Part shown: piece by piece, positions 36,714 to 45,868 of the stretch | Position numbering within the stretch: the first letter of the stretch is position 1 | How the letters are laid out: every line of letters begins with the position of its first letter | From: Paraprevotella sp. | GTDB taxonomy: Bacteria > Bacteroidota > Bacteroidia > Bacteroidales > Bacteroidaceae | Length of the DNA: 64,000 nt | Direction: 5' to 3' | Assembly: GCA_017937925.1 (NCBI GenBank) | Contig: JAGBCQ010000008.1 | Span: forward strand, 62,001-126,000 | Position numbers and translations under genes: made by a program | The notes under the pieces: model-generated | Told to the model about the DNA's origin: nothing | Database searches by the model: none | What the model saw: only the letters and a program-made list of their open reading frames with translations

Positions 36714-38053
36714 AAATAATCATTGCCGGTGCCGGTGCGGTGGGTACTCACTTGGCACAACTACTTGCCAAAGAAAATCAGGATATAACGCTGATTGACG
36801 AGAGCGAAGAAAAATTGTCAAAAGTCGCCGATAATGTTGACCTTCTGACACTCAATGCCAAACCTAATTCCATCCATGGACTTAAAGATGCCGGCACTAA
36901 GCATGCGGACTTATTCATAGCTGTCACACCCGACGAAATGAAAAACATCACTTGCTGTATGTTGGCACATTCTCTCGGAGCAAAAAAAACAGTCGCACGA
37001 ATTGACAATGCCGAATATTTAAATCCTGAATACAAAGAAGTGTTCAAAAATTTTGGAATCAATTCACTTATTTTTCCCGAAATACTTGCGGCTCGCGATA
37101 TTGCTGAGAATATTGAACACAGTTGGGTACGACAATGGTGGGAAGTACACGATGGCGCACTTATCATGCTAGGTATCAAATTACGCGAGACGGCAGAAAT
37201 ATTAAATATCCCCCTCAAATCTTTATGCGGCCCGAACACTTGCTATCATATCGTGGCTATCAAAAGAGGAGACGAAACAATTATCCCAAATGGCGACACA
37301 ACATTGCAACTCAATGACGTGGCGTACTTCATGACGACCAAGAAGCATATTGAATTTATCCGAAAAATCGTAGGGAAAGAAGAATACGAAGATGTTGAGA
37401 ATGTCATGATTATGGGCGGTGGTCGCACTGCGTTCCACACCGCATTGTTTACAGCCGACCACATGGATGTAAAAATCATTGAAAGTGATGCACAAAGATG
37501 CATAGAACTGAACGAGACACTTACCAACAATGAAGCGATGGTTATACATGGCGATGCACGCGACTCTTCCTTACTTTTGGCTGAAGGCATACAACGTACC
37601 CAAGCATTTGTCGCTCTAACCCGACAGAGTGAGAGCAATATATTGGCATGCCTCACGGCTAAACGTTTAGGTGTGCGTAAGACAGTTGCGTTGGTCGATA
37701 ACCTTGAATACGTATCTATGGCCGAAAAATTAGATATAGGGACTATTATCAATAAAAAAACGATTGCTGCAAGCCACATCTACCAAATGATGTTAGACTC
37801 TGACGTGACAAACGTCAAATGTTTGACTGTTGCCGATGCCGACGTAGCAGAGTTTGAAGTCAAGGAAGGGGCTAAGGTAACTCGTAAACCGGTAAAAGAT
37901 TTAGGATTGCCTTCCGGTGTCACCATAGGAGGTTTAGTCCGTGACGGCGAGGGAATGCAAGTGAACGGTATGACACAAATACAAGCCGGTGACAGCGTAG
38001 TCGTTTTCTGTCAGAATATGTTTATCAAGAAATTGGATAAGTATTTCTCTTAA
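36710..38053 (+). CDS. trkA: Trk potassium transport regulator TrkA
   Basis: A 447-residue cytoplasmic gating subunit of a Trk/Ktr K+ channel. It has two tandem RCK units. The first NAD-binding Rossmann fold is at 1-120 ([19 protein letters not shown], with DLLTLNAK), then a TrkA-C domain. The second Rossmann fold is at about 229-345 ([28 protein letters not shown]), then a second TrkA-C. The frame is open upstream inside dxs, but the Rossmann start fixes the ATG at 36710. A TrkH partner often follows trkA in Bacteroidales. Here the next genes are the convergent DUF4435/ATPase pair instead, and no trkH is in the window. Confidence 0.95.
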   Translation: MKIIIAGAGAVGTHLAQLLAKENQDITLIDESEEKLSKVADNVDLLTLNAKPNSIHGLKDAGTKHADLFIAVTPDEMKNITCCMLAHSLGAKKTVARIDNAEYLNPEYKEVFKNFGINSLIFPEILAARDIAENIEHSWVRQWWEVHDGALIMLGIKLRETAEILNIPLKSLCGPNTCYHIVAIKRGDETIIPNGDTTLQLNDVAYFMTTKKHIEFIRKIVGKEEYEDVENVMIMGGGRTAFHTALFTADHMDVKIIESDAQRCIELNETLTNNEAMVIHGDARDSSLLLAEGIQRTQAFVALTRQSESNILACLTAKRLGVRKTVALVDNLEYVSMAEKLDIGTIINKKTIAASHIYQMMLDSDVTNVKCLTVADADVAEFEVKEGAKVTRKPVKDLGLPSGVTIGGLVRDGEGMQVNGMTQIQAGDSVVVFCQNMFIKKLDKYFS

Positions 38054-39060
38054 CTTTCTTTATTCTCCAACTGGTCTAGAAAATTTTGAATATCCCGCTT
38101 TAACAGGGCATAGGGCGGTGCATTCTTGAAACCTTCATTCTTCTGTAACATCTCTTGTACTGAAGTTTGATTGTGCATATAACAAGACAATTCGTTCTGA
38201 CGCTGAACATCATGCCCTGCAAGCACTTTTATTTCACGTTCGCGTTCTTTCCTAAGAAGTGTACAAATAGGTTCTAGCAATGGGGTAACCACATTGTCAA
38301 ACAACGTATGCCCTTGTATATATAAATAAGTAGTTTCCGGAGTTACACCCAAAGAAATAATTTCTTCCTTTAATGCGACGTAATCTTTTTTTGCCTGCGG
38401 ATAACGATGCTGCAACCATGCCACCTTCCTATTGACTTTGCGACGAACCGCTTCTAATGTATTCTCTGGATGATACACATTGACTTCGTTAAAACCGACA
38501 TGATTGCCGAACTCTGTCAAAGTAAACTCACGATAGCGATTCTTTCTATACATCCAAACGGACCAAACAAACAAGGGCCAAATAATAAGAGAATACTCAC
38601 GCATAAAACCCTCCAAATCGACCAACTGTCTGTCGTTCAGGGTTGCCATAACACAAACTCTATGCAAACTCTCCGAGTAACACAAATAATTCTCTATCGC
38701 ATAAGCGTACGTATGAAATACGAAAGGATGATTGATAATCATTTCCGACATGGACGTGGCACCTTGCAACATATAGTCGTAATCAGCATCGACACAAGCT
38801 ATCATATAACTACCCAAGTGAGGCCCCAACTGGTTCATCAAAGCAAGTTTTTTACCCTTCCCTAAAGAATTGCGCGATGGTAGCATTACCTCAAAATAGC
38901 GTTCGTCATTCTCAAACTCATCGAGCACGGCACGCCAAAAGAAGATATCGGCATAACTTTCTACGTATGCCACAATTTTACGACGTGCTGTTTTAGGTTT
39001 TAATTTATTCGCAGCACCGATGTACAAGGAGTTCAGATTGTCGGATAATCTTTTAGCCAT
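38050..39060 (-). CDS. DUF4435 protein, predicted TOPRIM nuclease (AriB-like)
   Basis: A 336-residue protein of the DUF4435 family, which has a TOPRIM-type nuclease fold. The N-terminal strand VAYVESYADIFFWR supplies the catalytic Glu and ACVDADYDY the metal-binding Asp-x-Asp. TYAYAIENYLCY and YIQGHTLFDNVV are family-typical later motifs. It follows the AAA ATPase by 18 bases. This pair matches the layout of PARIS anti-phage systems, in which AriA (ATPase) holds AriB (DUF4435 effector) until a phage anti-restriction protein triggers release and toxicity. Whether this pair is PARIS proper or a relative is open. Its stop codon overlaps the trkA stop on the other strand. Confidence 0.8.
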   Translation of the reverse strand: MAKRLSDNLNSLYIGAANKLKPKTARRKIVAYVESYADIFFWRAVLDEFENDERYFEVMLPSRNSLGKGKKLALMNQLGPHLGSYMIACVDADYDYMLQGATSMSEMIINHPFVFHTYAYAIENYLCYSESLHRVCVMATLNDRQLVDLEGFMREYSLIIWPLFVWSVWMYRKNRYREFTLTEFGNHVGFNEVNVYHPENTLEAVRRKVNRKVAWLQHRYPQAKKDYVALKEEIISLGVTPETTYLYIQGHTLFDNVVTPLLEPICTLLRKEREREIKVLAGHDVQRQNELSCYMHNQTSVQEMLQKNEGFKNAPPYALLKRDIQNFLDQLENKES

Positions 39061-39078
39061 ACTCCGCTCATATTTCGT

Positions 39079-39897
39079 TTACCGGGTTATATCCGTCACC
39101 TCAGTTACCGCATCTAACCAACCGTTCATGATTAAAGCAGGCGAATGTGTCGTCAATATAACCTGCACGTTCGGATTCAACTGACGAACCAAACAGATGA
39201 GTTTCTGCTGCCACTCAACATGCAAACTGATTTCCGGTTCATCCATAAACAATACATATGGTTGTCTGTCTTGAACCAATACGGTCAAAAGAATCACAAG
39301 TATCTGTTTCTCACCGGACGATAATTTGTACGGCGGAAGTATCTCTCCGCATTGCTCTAATTGTATTTCGTTACTGGTACGAACTATCTTTTTTCCGGTC
39401 TCGCTGAACAAGTCATCCACCATATCCTGAAATTGCACCCTCGCAATAGCGGCTTGTTGTGCCATTTCACGAGCCTCAGCATTTCCACTCGTAAGCATTT
39501 CAATCATGCGATTACCTATATTCACTTGATAATCCAGAAAACGTCTTTGCAATAAATAGAGTTGCCAATCAAGTTCTGTTGATACGCGGTCATCCGCTAA
39601 TTTCTCCAACAAACCACTTTGTATCAACGGACGATCGAAACTGCGGATAACATCAAAACGTATAGAAGTGGCATCCTTCGGATAATATGTTATTTTAACC
39701 TCATTTTTCATGGGTACATCGTCTTTATTTGCTTGTAAAAGACGCGAAACGACACGATTCAGTATCGTACTTTTACCCACTCCGTTTACACCACTCAATA
39801 TATTGACTTTACGGTGCAAATCCCAAACGATGTGCTTCTGACCACTCCATAATGAGTCTATCTCTATACGTTGAATGTATTCGCCAATCTTGTCCAT
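39079..39897 (-). CDS. Compact AAA/ABC-type ATPase paired with DUF4435 (AriA-like)
   Basis: A 272-residue ATPase of the AAA_15/AAA_21 (ABC-like, SMC-like) group. Walker A GVNGVGKST is at residues 36-44, the signature motif LSSGEKQ near 196, Walker B YVLFMDEPEISLHVEWQQ near 215, and the switch His in ILTTHSPALIM near 250. Between Walker A and the signature lies a roughly 150-residue helical insert, short for this group. The frame extends to 39957, but the promoter box lies at 39927-39934, so translation starts at ATG 39897 (MDKIGEYIQRI). It is the first gene of a two-gene operon with the TOPRIM partner, transcribed divergently from the nitroreductase gene. Confidence 0.85.
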   Translation of the reverse strand: MDKIGEYIQRIEIDSLWSGQKHIVWDLHRKVNILSGVNGVGKSTILNRVVSRLLQANKDDVPMKNEVKITYYPKDATSIRFDVIRSFDRPLIQSGLLEKLADDRVSTELDWQLYLLQRRFLDYQVNIGNRMIEMLTSGNAEAREMAQQAAIARVQFQDMVDDLFSETGKKIVRTSNEIQLEQCGEILPPYKLSSGEKQILVILLTVLVQDRQPYVLFMDEPEISLHVEWQQKLICLVRQLNPNVQVILTTHSPALIMNGWLDAVTEVTDITR

Positions 39898-39926
39898 GAC
39901 CTGTGTTTTTCTATTTGCTATATCCA

Positions 39927-39958
39927 CAAAGATAGACTTTCCGCAAGAAAATAACAAC
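39927..39958 (-). promoter_or_regulatory. Promoter for the ATPase-DUF4435 operon
   Basis: On the minus strand TATCTTTG (39927-39934) is a perfect -7 box, with GTTG, one mismatch from TTTG, 20 bases upstream at 39955-39958. It fixes the ATPase start downstream of 39927. Confidence 0.6.
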
Positions 39959-40063
39959 GAAATAGCACGAAAATTTATATCTCAAACTAATAACTTGCTC
40001 TCCTTTTAAAATTCTGTCATCAAGTTTTTCTCAAGGTAAGCATATTCTTTACTATATTTTACG

Positions 40064-40071
40064 TACATTTG
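40064..40071 (+). promoter_or_regulatory. -7 element for the 169-aa nitroreductase gene
   Basis: TACATTTG is a perfect TAnnTTTG 27 bases before the ATG. The -33 is weak. Confidence 0.5.
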
Positions 40072-40098
40072 CTTATCAAACTTTAAAACTGAGTAAAC

Positions 40099-40608
40099 AT
40101 GAATTTCAAAGAACTTTGCCAAATGCGCTATTCGGTACGCGCATATAAGCCGGACGCTATCCCTGCCGAAAAAATGGAATATATAAAAGAATGTGCACGA
40201 CTTGCCCCATCGGCTGTCAATAAGCAACCATGGCAATTTATCACATTCACGAACGAAGAAGACAGACAGCGTTTACAGCAATGTTATGACAGAGAATGGT
40301 TCAAGGAAGCACCGGCATATATTTTAGTGTGTGAGAATCAAGGCGAGGCATGGACTAGACGTTACGATGGTAAGAACCATGCTGATATTGACGCTGCCAT
40401 AGCCATTGAACACATTTGTTTGGCAGCAGCAGAACAAGGTTTGGGTACATGCTGGGTCTGCAACTTCAGAGTACAACTTTGCCAAGAGTTATTTCAAATT
40501 CCGGAACATTTATATCCTGTTGCCATTATTCCTATCGGATTTCCTGCAGATGATGTAATCCCCGAAAAAACACGCAAAGAAATAAGTGAAATCTGGGAAG
40601 AAAAATAA
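40099..40608 (+). CDS. Small nitroreductase family protein
   Basis: A 169-residue FMN-dependent oxidoreductase of the short nitroreductase group. Motifs are RYSVRAYKPDAIP at the N-terminus (FMN phosphate binding), LAPSAVNKQPWQFI (flavin pocket), IDAAIAIEHICLAAAEQGLGTCWVCNF (dimer helix) and LYPVAIIPIGFPAD. The length is typical of the minimal fold. The natural substrate is unknown. It lies divergent from the ATPase-DUF4435 operon, 201 bases away, and ahead of a double hairpin. Confidence 0.9.
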   Translation: MNFKELCQMRYSVRAYKPDAIPAEKMEYIKECARLAPSAVNKQPWQFITFTNEEDRQRLQQCYDREWFKEAPAYILVCENQGEAWTRRYDGKNHADIDAAIAIEHICLAAAEQGLGTCWVCNFRVQLCQELFQIPEHLYPVAIIPIGFPADDVIPEKTRKEISEIWEEK

Positions 40609-40673
40609 TATTGAAAACCTTTTACAAAACTAATTATATGCTTTTCACAAATAAACGTGTTCAGTAGAAAAGA

Positions 40674-40719
40674 AAAATTTCGGACTGAGATCGTCATGAC
40701 GCACTCAGTCCGAAATTTT
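40674..40719. terminator. First hairpin of a double terminator
   Basis: AAAATTTCGGACTGAG (40674-40689) pairs with CTCAGTCCGAAATTTT (40704-40719), 16 bp perfect, followed by a T-rich stretch. It terminates the nitroreductase gene and probably the convergent nhaC transcript. Confidence 0.8.
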
Positions 40720-40720
40720 A

Positions 40721-40760
40721 TTTTTGGACGTCCGGAAATTTAACGCCGGACGTCCAAAAA
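40721..40760. terminator. Second hairpin, perfect 15-bp repeat
   Basis: TTTTTGGACGTCCGG (40721-40735) pairs with CCGGACGTCCAAAAA (40746-40760). The arms start and end with T and A runs, so the structure terminates in both directions. The core GGACGTCC is itself a palindrome. It begins two bases after the first hairpin. Confidence 0.7.
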
Positions 40761-40853
40761 ATTCATCTTGATAATCAATTACTTAGATAGCATCATTTCG
40801 CCCCACAAAACATAGTTGTATGATTTTGACTTACCTGACTTTATAGTAAAGAA

Positions 40854-42305
40854 TCATGACAATTTCTCCTCACAATGTCTTCTTTTAATCTTATAACCAA
40901 GTGCAGCTATAAGCAACGAAAAGCAAGGACTCAGATAATTAAAAAAGCAGAAAGGCAAATATACCAATGTTGACACACCGAGAACCATGGACTGTGTCAT
41001 TCCGCATGAATTCCATGGTATAAGAACGGAAGTGACTGTAACTGCATCCTCTGTGGTACGACTTAAAAGACGGCTTTCATACCCCATCCTTTTATATACA
41101 TCACGAAACATATTACCGGTCAATATGAGTGACAGGTATTGATCTGCGCAAACTATATTCATAAACAATCCGACACCGACCGTCGAACCAACTAACGAGA
41201 ACGCATTATGTGCCAAACGGATGAACATTCGCATAATACTCTCAATCATGCCCGAAGCGCTCATCGAGGCTCCGAATATCATAGCACAAAATATCAGCCA
41301 TACGGTACTCATCATCCCGGCCATACCTCTTGTTGCAACCAATTCATTAAGTTCGGGCACACCGGTTTCTAGTCCAGTACTACCATAAACTAAAATCATC
41401 ACGCCACGAAAACGATTCATCAACGTCACCGAATCGCCTCCTGCAATTTTATCTACTAAATCTGTTTGTAAAAAAATAGCCGCAAAACAAGCCATCAGCG
41501 TGGCACAAAATAAAATAACTACTGCCGGCAAACGTTTAGCAATCATCATTGCTGTAATCAAAGGAACCAGCATCAACCATGGTGACAGGTTGAAAACGGT
41601 TTTCAGTCCGGTGGAAAAAGTTTCCATAGTCTGCTCAGACGATGGTGTAAATATCAAACCGGCGATTGTAAATACGACCAAACCTGTTACAAATGCCGGA
41701 ATGGTAGAATACATCATATATCTGATGTGCGTAAACAAAGGCGTTCTTGTTGTTGAGGATGCCAAAACTGTTGTCTCACTCATCGGCGAGATTTTATCCC
41801 CAAAATAGGCTCCTGAGATAATAGCTCCGGCTATCCAACCCTCACTAAAACCTTGTGCTTTACCTATGCCCAATAGAGCAATTCCGATAGTTGCTATCGT
41901 GGTCCACGAACTACCCGTCATAACCGATACTAACGCACAAATAACACAAGACGAAACTAAGAACCAATTAGGGTCGATGACATGCATACCATAATATATC
42001 ATCGTAGGAACAATGCCACTTACCATCCATGAACCGCCAACTGCTCCTATCAATAAAAGTATCAAAATAGCTTGCGCCACGCCACTGACATTCTCATTCA
42101 CGGCATGCTCAAAATCCTCCCATTTCATCGTCTTCTGTAAAAATCCCAATATAACGCAAACAGCCGATGCAACCAACAAGGCAATCTGACTTCCACCAGC
42201 CAACGCATCGCTACCGAATGCCGTGATGACACAAACCAACATTCCTATCAAAACAGCCAAAGGGACAAATGAGAACCAAACTGAGGGGACCTTCTTTTCT
42301 ATCAT
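40854..42305 (-). CDS. nhaC: NhaC-family Na+/H+ antiporter
   Basis: A 483-residue polytopic membrane protein with about 11-12 helices. NhaC-type features include the VPSVWFSFVPLAVLIGMLV start, ILILLLIGAVGGSWMVSGIVPTMIYYG, MTGSSWTTIATIGIALLGIG, GAIISGAYFGDKISPMSETTVLASS, ADQYLSLILTGNMFRDVYKR and PWNSCGMTQSMVLGV. It should exchange cytoplasmic Na+ for external protons, or Na+/lactate-malate in some relatives, so the exact substrate is inferred. It follows the peptide transporter gene on the same strand, with a GC-rich hairpin between. Confidence 0.9.
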   Translation of the reverse strand: MIEKKVPSVWFSFVPLAVLIGMLVCVITAFGSDALAGGSQIALLVASAVCVILGFLQKTMKWEDFEHAVNENVSGVAQAILILLLIGAVGGSWMVSGIVPTMIYYGMHVIDPNWFLVSSCVICALVSVMTGSSWTTIATIGIALLGIGKAQGFSEGWIAGAIISGAYFGDKISPMSETTVLASSTTRTPLFTHIRYMMYSTIPAFVTGLVVFTIAGLIFTPSSEQTMETFSTGLKTVFNLSPWLMLVPLITAMMIAKRLPAVVILFCATLMACFAAIFLQTDLVDKIAGGDSVTLMNRFRGVMILVYGSTGLETGVPELNELVATRGMAGMMSTVWLIFCAMIFGASMSASGMIESIMRMFIRLAHNAFSLVGSTVGVGLFMNIVCADQYLSLILTGNMFRDVYKRMGYESRLLSRTTEDAVTVTSVLIPWNSCGMTQSMVLGVSTLVYLPFCFFNYLSPCFSLLIAALGYKIKRRHCEEKLS

Positions 42306-42325
42306 ATTTACTTTACATTACAAAC

Positions 42326-42357
42326 GGTGCGCCTCCGTTCTCGGACAGCGGCGCACC
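42326..42357 (-). terminator. Hairpin between POT transporter and nhaC genes
   Basis: GGTGCGCC (42326-42333) pairs with GGCGCACC (42350-42357). On the minus strand the downstream tail is only GTTTGT, so this is a weak or attenuating terminator between two same-strand genes. Confidence 0.45.
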
Positions 42358-42380
42358 TTATATCTGAATTATTATTTTGT

Positions 42381-43892
42381 TTACGCAACCTTTTCAAGAC
42401 GCTTCATCATAGCAAACATGAAGATAGCAGAAAGTAAACAAAGGACAATAAATACGGTCCAAACAATCCACAAAGGAATGTTGCCCCATAGGAAACCACC
42501 AACGCTTACTAACATATTACCTACTGCCGTAGCTACGAACCAACCTCCCATCATCATTCCTTTTAATTTCGGAGGTGCAACCTTTGACACGAATGAGATA
42601 CCCATCGGGCTGAGCAACAACTCAGCAAAAGTCAATACTAGGTAAGTACTGATTAACCAATTGGGCGAAACAAACATTGCAGCATCACCTGCTTCCTTTT
42701 GCGCATCGGGTGTAAGCAAACCAAAAGAACCGAATGCCATAATAGCGAAACCTGCAGCTGCCACAATCATACCATAAGCAATCTTACGAGGTGCTGACGG
42801 CTCCTTCTTCTTAGCAGCCAAAGAACCAAATATTGCTAAACTGACCGGAGTTAATGCCACCACATAGAAAGGATTAAATTGCTGATAAATCGGCGCACTA
42901 ACATCGATAGAGCCGCTTACTTGCGTGTATTTCCATCCTAAGAACGCAGCTCCAGCCAAAACCAACAGACCTGAAATAAGTTTCGCTTTAGCTGTCTTGC
43001 TTTGGAAACATGAGAAACCAGCATAAACCATGATAATGATTGTAACCAAATTCCAAACGTCAAATGCCATGCTTTGTACTCCCTCTGACGTTTTTGCAGA
43101 GAATTCATCGGCAAAATATGTCAAAGTTAATCCGTTTTGATGGAAAGCCATCCAGAAGAATATTACAACGGCAAATACCAAACACAAAGCAACCACACGC
43201 GCCTTTGTTTCCTCCGGTGTCAACTCCTCTTCTTTTATATCAGTTCCAGCTTTACGCTCGCCACCTTCTACATGTTTGAACGTACTACGGAATGCATAAT
43301 ATATAGCCATTGATACAATCAGTGAAGCACAAGCTACAGCAAATGAGAAATGATAAGCGTCGTTAGAACTATATCCTAAAGCTGTTTCTGCGTATTCTTT
43401 AATCTTTACGGCTGCAGTCGGAGCAAAAAGCGCACCGATATTGATTGCCATATAGAATATAGAAAAGGCTGAGTCGCGTTTGTCTGCATACTTAGGGTCA
43501 TCATAAAGATTACCAACCATTACCTGCAAGTTACCCTTGAATAATCCTGTACCTAAACTGATAAACAGCAATGCGCTTAACATACATACCATTGCCAAAG
43601 TATCTCCGCCCAACGGCAACGACAATAGCAGATAACCGAAAAACATAATAGTGATACCGATTGTCACCATTTTGCCAAATCCGAATTTGTCTGCCAATAT
43701 ACCTCCTACCAACGGCAAGAAATAAACTAAGCCGAGAAATGTACTGTAAATAGCTCCGGCAGTACCGGCATCCAAACCAAAGTTTGCTCTCAAAAACAGA
43801 GCGAACACTGCCAACATCGTGTAATAACCGAAACGTTCACCGGTGTTGGCCAAAGCTAAGGCATATAAACCTTTAGGTTGTCCTTCAAACAT
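42381..43892 (-). CDS. Proton-coupled peptide transporter (POT/PTR family)
   Basis: A 503-residue, roughly 14-helix MFS transporter for di- and tripeptides. Family signatures are ANTGERFGYYTMLAVFALFL at the first helix, GIYSTFLGLVYFLPLVGGILADKFGFG-type sequence in the second region, and FSIFYMAINIGALFAP (the FYxxINxG PTR2 motif) near residue 145. The canonical ExxERFxYY motif is altered: the first Glu is Asn (NTGERF), so proton coupling may rely on other residues. A charged cytoplasmic loop (VEGGERKAGTDIKEEELTPEE) splits the halves. It works naturally with pepT and other peptidases in a peptide-using organism. Confidence 0.92.
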   Translation of the reverse strand: MFEGQPKGLYALALANTGERFGYYTMLAVFALFLRANFGLDAGTAGAIYSTFLGLVYFLPLVGGILADKFGFGKMVTIGITIMFFGYLLLSLPLGGDTLAMVCMLSALLFISLGTGLFKGNLQVMVGNLYDDPKYADKRDSAFSIFYMAINIGALFAPTAAVKIKEYAETALGYSSNDAYHFSFAVACASLIVSMAIYYAFRSTFKHVEGGERKAGTDIKEEELTPEETKARVVALCLVFAVVIFFWMAFHQNGLTLTYFADEFSAKTSEGVQSMAFDVWNLVTIIIMVYAGFSCFQSKTAKAKLISGLLVLAGAAFLGWKYTQVSGSIDVSAPIYQQFNPFYVVALTPVSLAIFGSLAAKKKEPSAPRKIAYGMIVAAAGFAIMAFGSFGLLTPDAQKEAGDAAMFVSPNWLISTYLVLTFAELLLSPMGISFVSKVAPPKLKGMMMGGWFVATAVGNMLVSVGGFLWGNIPLWIVWTVFIVLCLLSAIFMFAMMKRLEKVA

Positions 43893-43934
43893 AAGATAAT
43901 TGTTTTTAGTATTAAATAATTAATGAATTTTCGG

Positions 43935-43942
43935 CAAAGATA
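43935..43942 (-). promoter_or_regulatory. -7 element for the POT transporter gene
   Basis: The minus strand reads TATCTTTG, a perfect TAnnTTTG, 42 bases before the start codon. Confidence 0.5.
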
Positions 43943-44051
43943 ACACTTAAATTCCATACTGCGAGTAAAAACACTGAATAGTGTTATAAAAACCATGATA
44001 AAGTACCCACTTCTTTTAAGAATCAAAAGAAATAAAAACATTTTTTAGCAT

Positions 44052-44086
44052 TTTGCACTCATTTTAAAGTTGAATGTTATAACTTT
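44052..44086 (+). promoter_or_regulatory. Promoter for the SulP gene
   Basis: TTTG at 44052-44055 and TAACTTTG at 44079-44086, spacer 23. The -7 is a perfect match and the spacing is slightly long. Confidence 0.55.
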
Positions 44087-44123
44087 GCACACTGAAAAAG
44101 AAAGGTATTTAAAATAGATTGTT

Positions 44124-45815
44124 ATGATTAAGTCTTTAGGTAAATTTGTTTTCAAGCCGAAGTTGTTTGACGACCTCAAACAATACGACAAAGCCACGTT
44201 CACAGCCGACGTCATGGCAGGCATCATTGTCGGCATCGTTGCACTTCCATTAGCCATTGCGTTCGGTATCGCATCGGGCGTTACCCCCGAGAAAGGTATC
44301 ATCACCGCCATCATCGCAGGATTAGCCATCTCATTGTTTGGCGGAAGCCGAGTTCAAATTGGCGGTCCGACAGGCGCATTTATCATCATTATTTATGGTA
44401 TCATACAACAATACGGAGAAAAAGGGCTACTCATTGCGACCATATTGGCAGGTATTTTCCTCGTTCTCCTAGGTGTATTCAAATTAGGGACAATTATTAA
44501 GTACATCCCCTATCCCATTGTCGTTGGATTTACAAGCGGTATCGCACTGACTATTTTCACGACCCAGATTAAAGACCTATTCGGATTGAGCATCAGCGAA
44601 GTTCCTGCCGATTTCATCGAGAAATGGATAGTTTACGTTAAACATTTCCACACTATCGATTGGTGGTCGGCCGGTGTTGGCTTGCTCAGTGTCATTATCA
44701 TCGCCTTGTCACCTAAGGTTACTCGAAAAATACCGGGTTCGCTCATCGCCATCATCATTATGACTGTAGGCATTTATTTCCTCAAACAATATGGTTGGGC
44801 AACGAGCGTTGAGACTATCGGCGACCGTTTTAAGATTAACGCAGAACTTCCGGGCATGAATGTCCCTGACTTAAATTGGGAAACCATCAAGCAATTGGTG
44901 TCTCCTGCCATTACTATAGCGATACTCGGTGCTATTGAATCATTACTTTCAGCAACAGTCGCTGATGGCGTTATCGGTGACAAACACGACTCTAACCAGG
45001 AACTTGTCGGACAGGGTATTGCAAATATTCTGTGTCCTATTTTCGGTGGTATCCCCGCAACGGGCGCTATTGCTCGTACTATGACAAATATCAACAATGG
45101 TGGTCGTACACCGGTTGCCGGCATCATACATGCTATCGTCCTTTTACTTATATTCCTATTACTCATGCCTTTGGCTCAATACATTCCTATGGCATGTTTG
45201 GCAGGCGTCCTAGTCATCGTAAGCTATAACATGAGTGGTTGGCGCACATTTAAAGGTTTGATGAAAAATCCAAAAGCGGACGTTGCTGTCCTTATCACGA
45301 CTTTCTTATTGACTGTCATCTTTGATTTAACAATCGCCATTGAGATTGGTTTGGTGCTTGCTTGTATTATTTTCATTGAGCGTGTTATGGAAACAACCGA
45401 AGTCAACTTGTTCAAGGATGAAATCATTCCCACCGATACAGATGGTACTGTCTTTACAAAAGAAGAGCATCTCACTATTCCGGCACAGACTGAGGTTTAC
45501 GAAATTGACGGGCCATACTTCTTCGGTATCGCAACACGATTTGAGGAGGTCATCACTCAAACCAAGGATAATCCGAAAGTACGCATCATCCGCATGAGAA
45601 AGGTTCCATTTATCGATTCCACCGGTATTCATAACTTAACAAACCTATGCGAGATGAGCCATAAAGACGGCGTACACATCATATTGTCCGGCGTAAATCC
45701 AAAAGTACACCAAACGCTAAAGAAAAGCGGATTCTACAATATAATCGGTAGAGATAACATTTGTGACAACATTCAAGAAGCGTTGAATGTTGCAAAAAAT
45801 TACGTAGAAAAATAA
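44124..45815 (+). CDS. SulP-family anion transporter with STAS domain
   Basis: A 563-residue SLC26/SulP transporter. The membrane domain (about 25-420) has the first-helix motif DVMAGIIVGIVALPLAIAFGIASG, GGSRVQIGGPTGAFIIIIYGI, KYIPYPIVVGFTSGIAL, GIANILCPIFGGIPATGAIARTMTNINNGGRTPVAGI and the helix-14 region. A cytoplasmic STAS domain (about 455-555) follows, with YEIDGPYFFGIATRFEEVI and RMRKVPFIDSTGIHNL. Transported anions may be sulfate, bicarbonate or others, and nothing in the sequence or neighbourhood decides. It is monocistronic. Confidence 0.93.
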   Translation: MIKSLGKFVFKPKLFDDLKQYDKATFTADVMAGIIVGIVALPLAIAFGIASGVTPEKGIITAIIAGLAISLFGGSRVQIGGPTGAFIIIIYGIIQQYGEKGLLIATILAGIFLVLLGVFKLGTIIKYIPYPIVVGFTSGIALTIFTTQIKDLFGLSISEVPADFIEKWIVYVKHFHTIDWWSAGVGLLSVIIIALSPKVTRKIPGSLIAIIIMTVGIYFLKQYGWATSVETIGDRFKINAELPGMNVPDLNWETIKQLVSPAITIAILGAIESLLSATVADGVIGDKHDSNQELVGQGIANILCPIFGGIPATGAIARTMTNINNGGRTPVAGIIHAIVLLLIFLLLMPLAQYIPMACLAGVLVIVSYNMSGWRTFKGLMKNPKADVAVLITTFLLTVIFDLTIAIEIGLVLACIIFIERVMETTEVNLFKDEIIPTDTDGTVFTKEEHLTIPAQTEVYEIDGPYFFGIATRFEEVITQTKDNPKVRIIRMRKVPFIDSTGIHNLTNLCEMSHKDGVHIILSGVNPKVHQTLKKSGFYNIIGRDNICDNIQEALNVAKNYVEK

Positions 45816-45823
45816 AAATGAGT

Positions 45824-45860
45824 GAGCCTCCTTTACAAAAGACAGTAAAGGAGGCTCGTT
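45824..45860. terminator. Terminator between sulP and bcp
   Basis: GAGCCTCCTTTAC (45824-45836) pairs with GTAAAGGAGGCTC (45845-45857), 13 bp perfect, between convergent genes. Confidence 0.75.
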
Positions 45861-45868
45861 CGTTTTAC

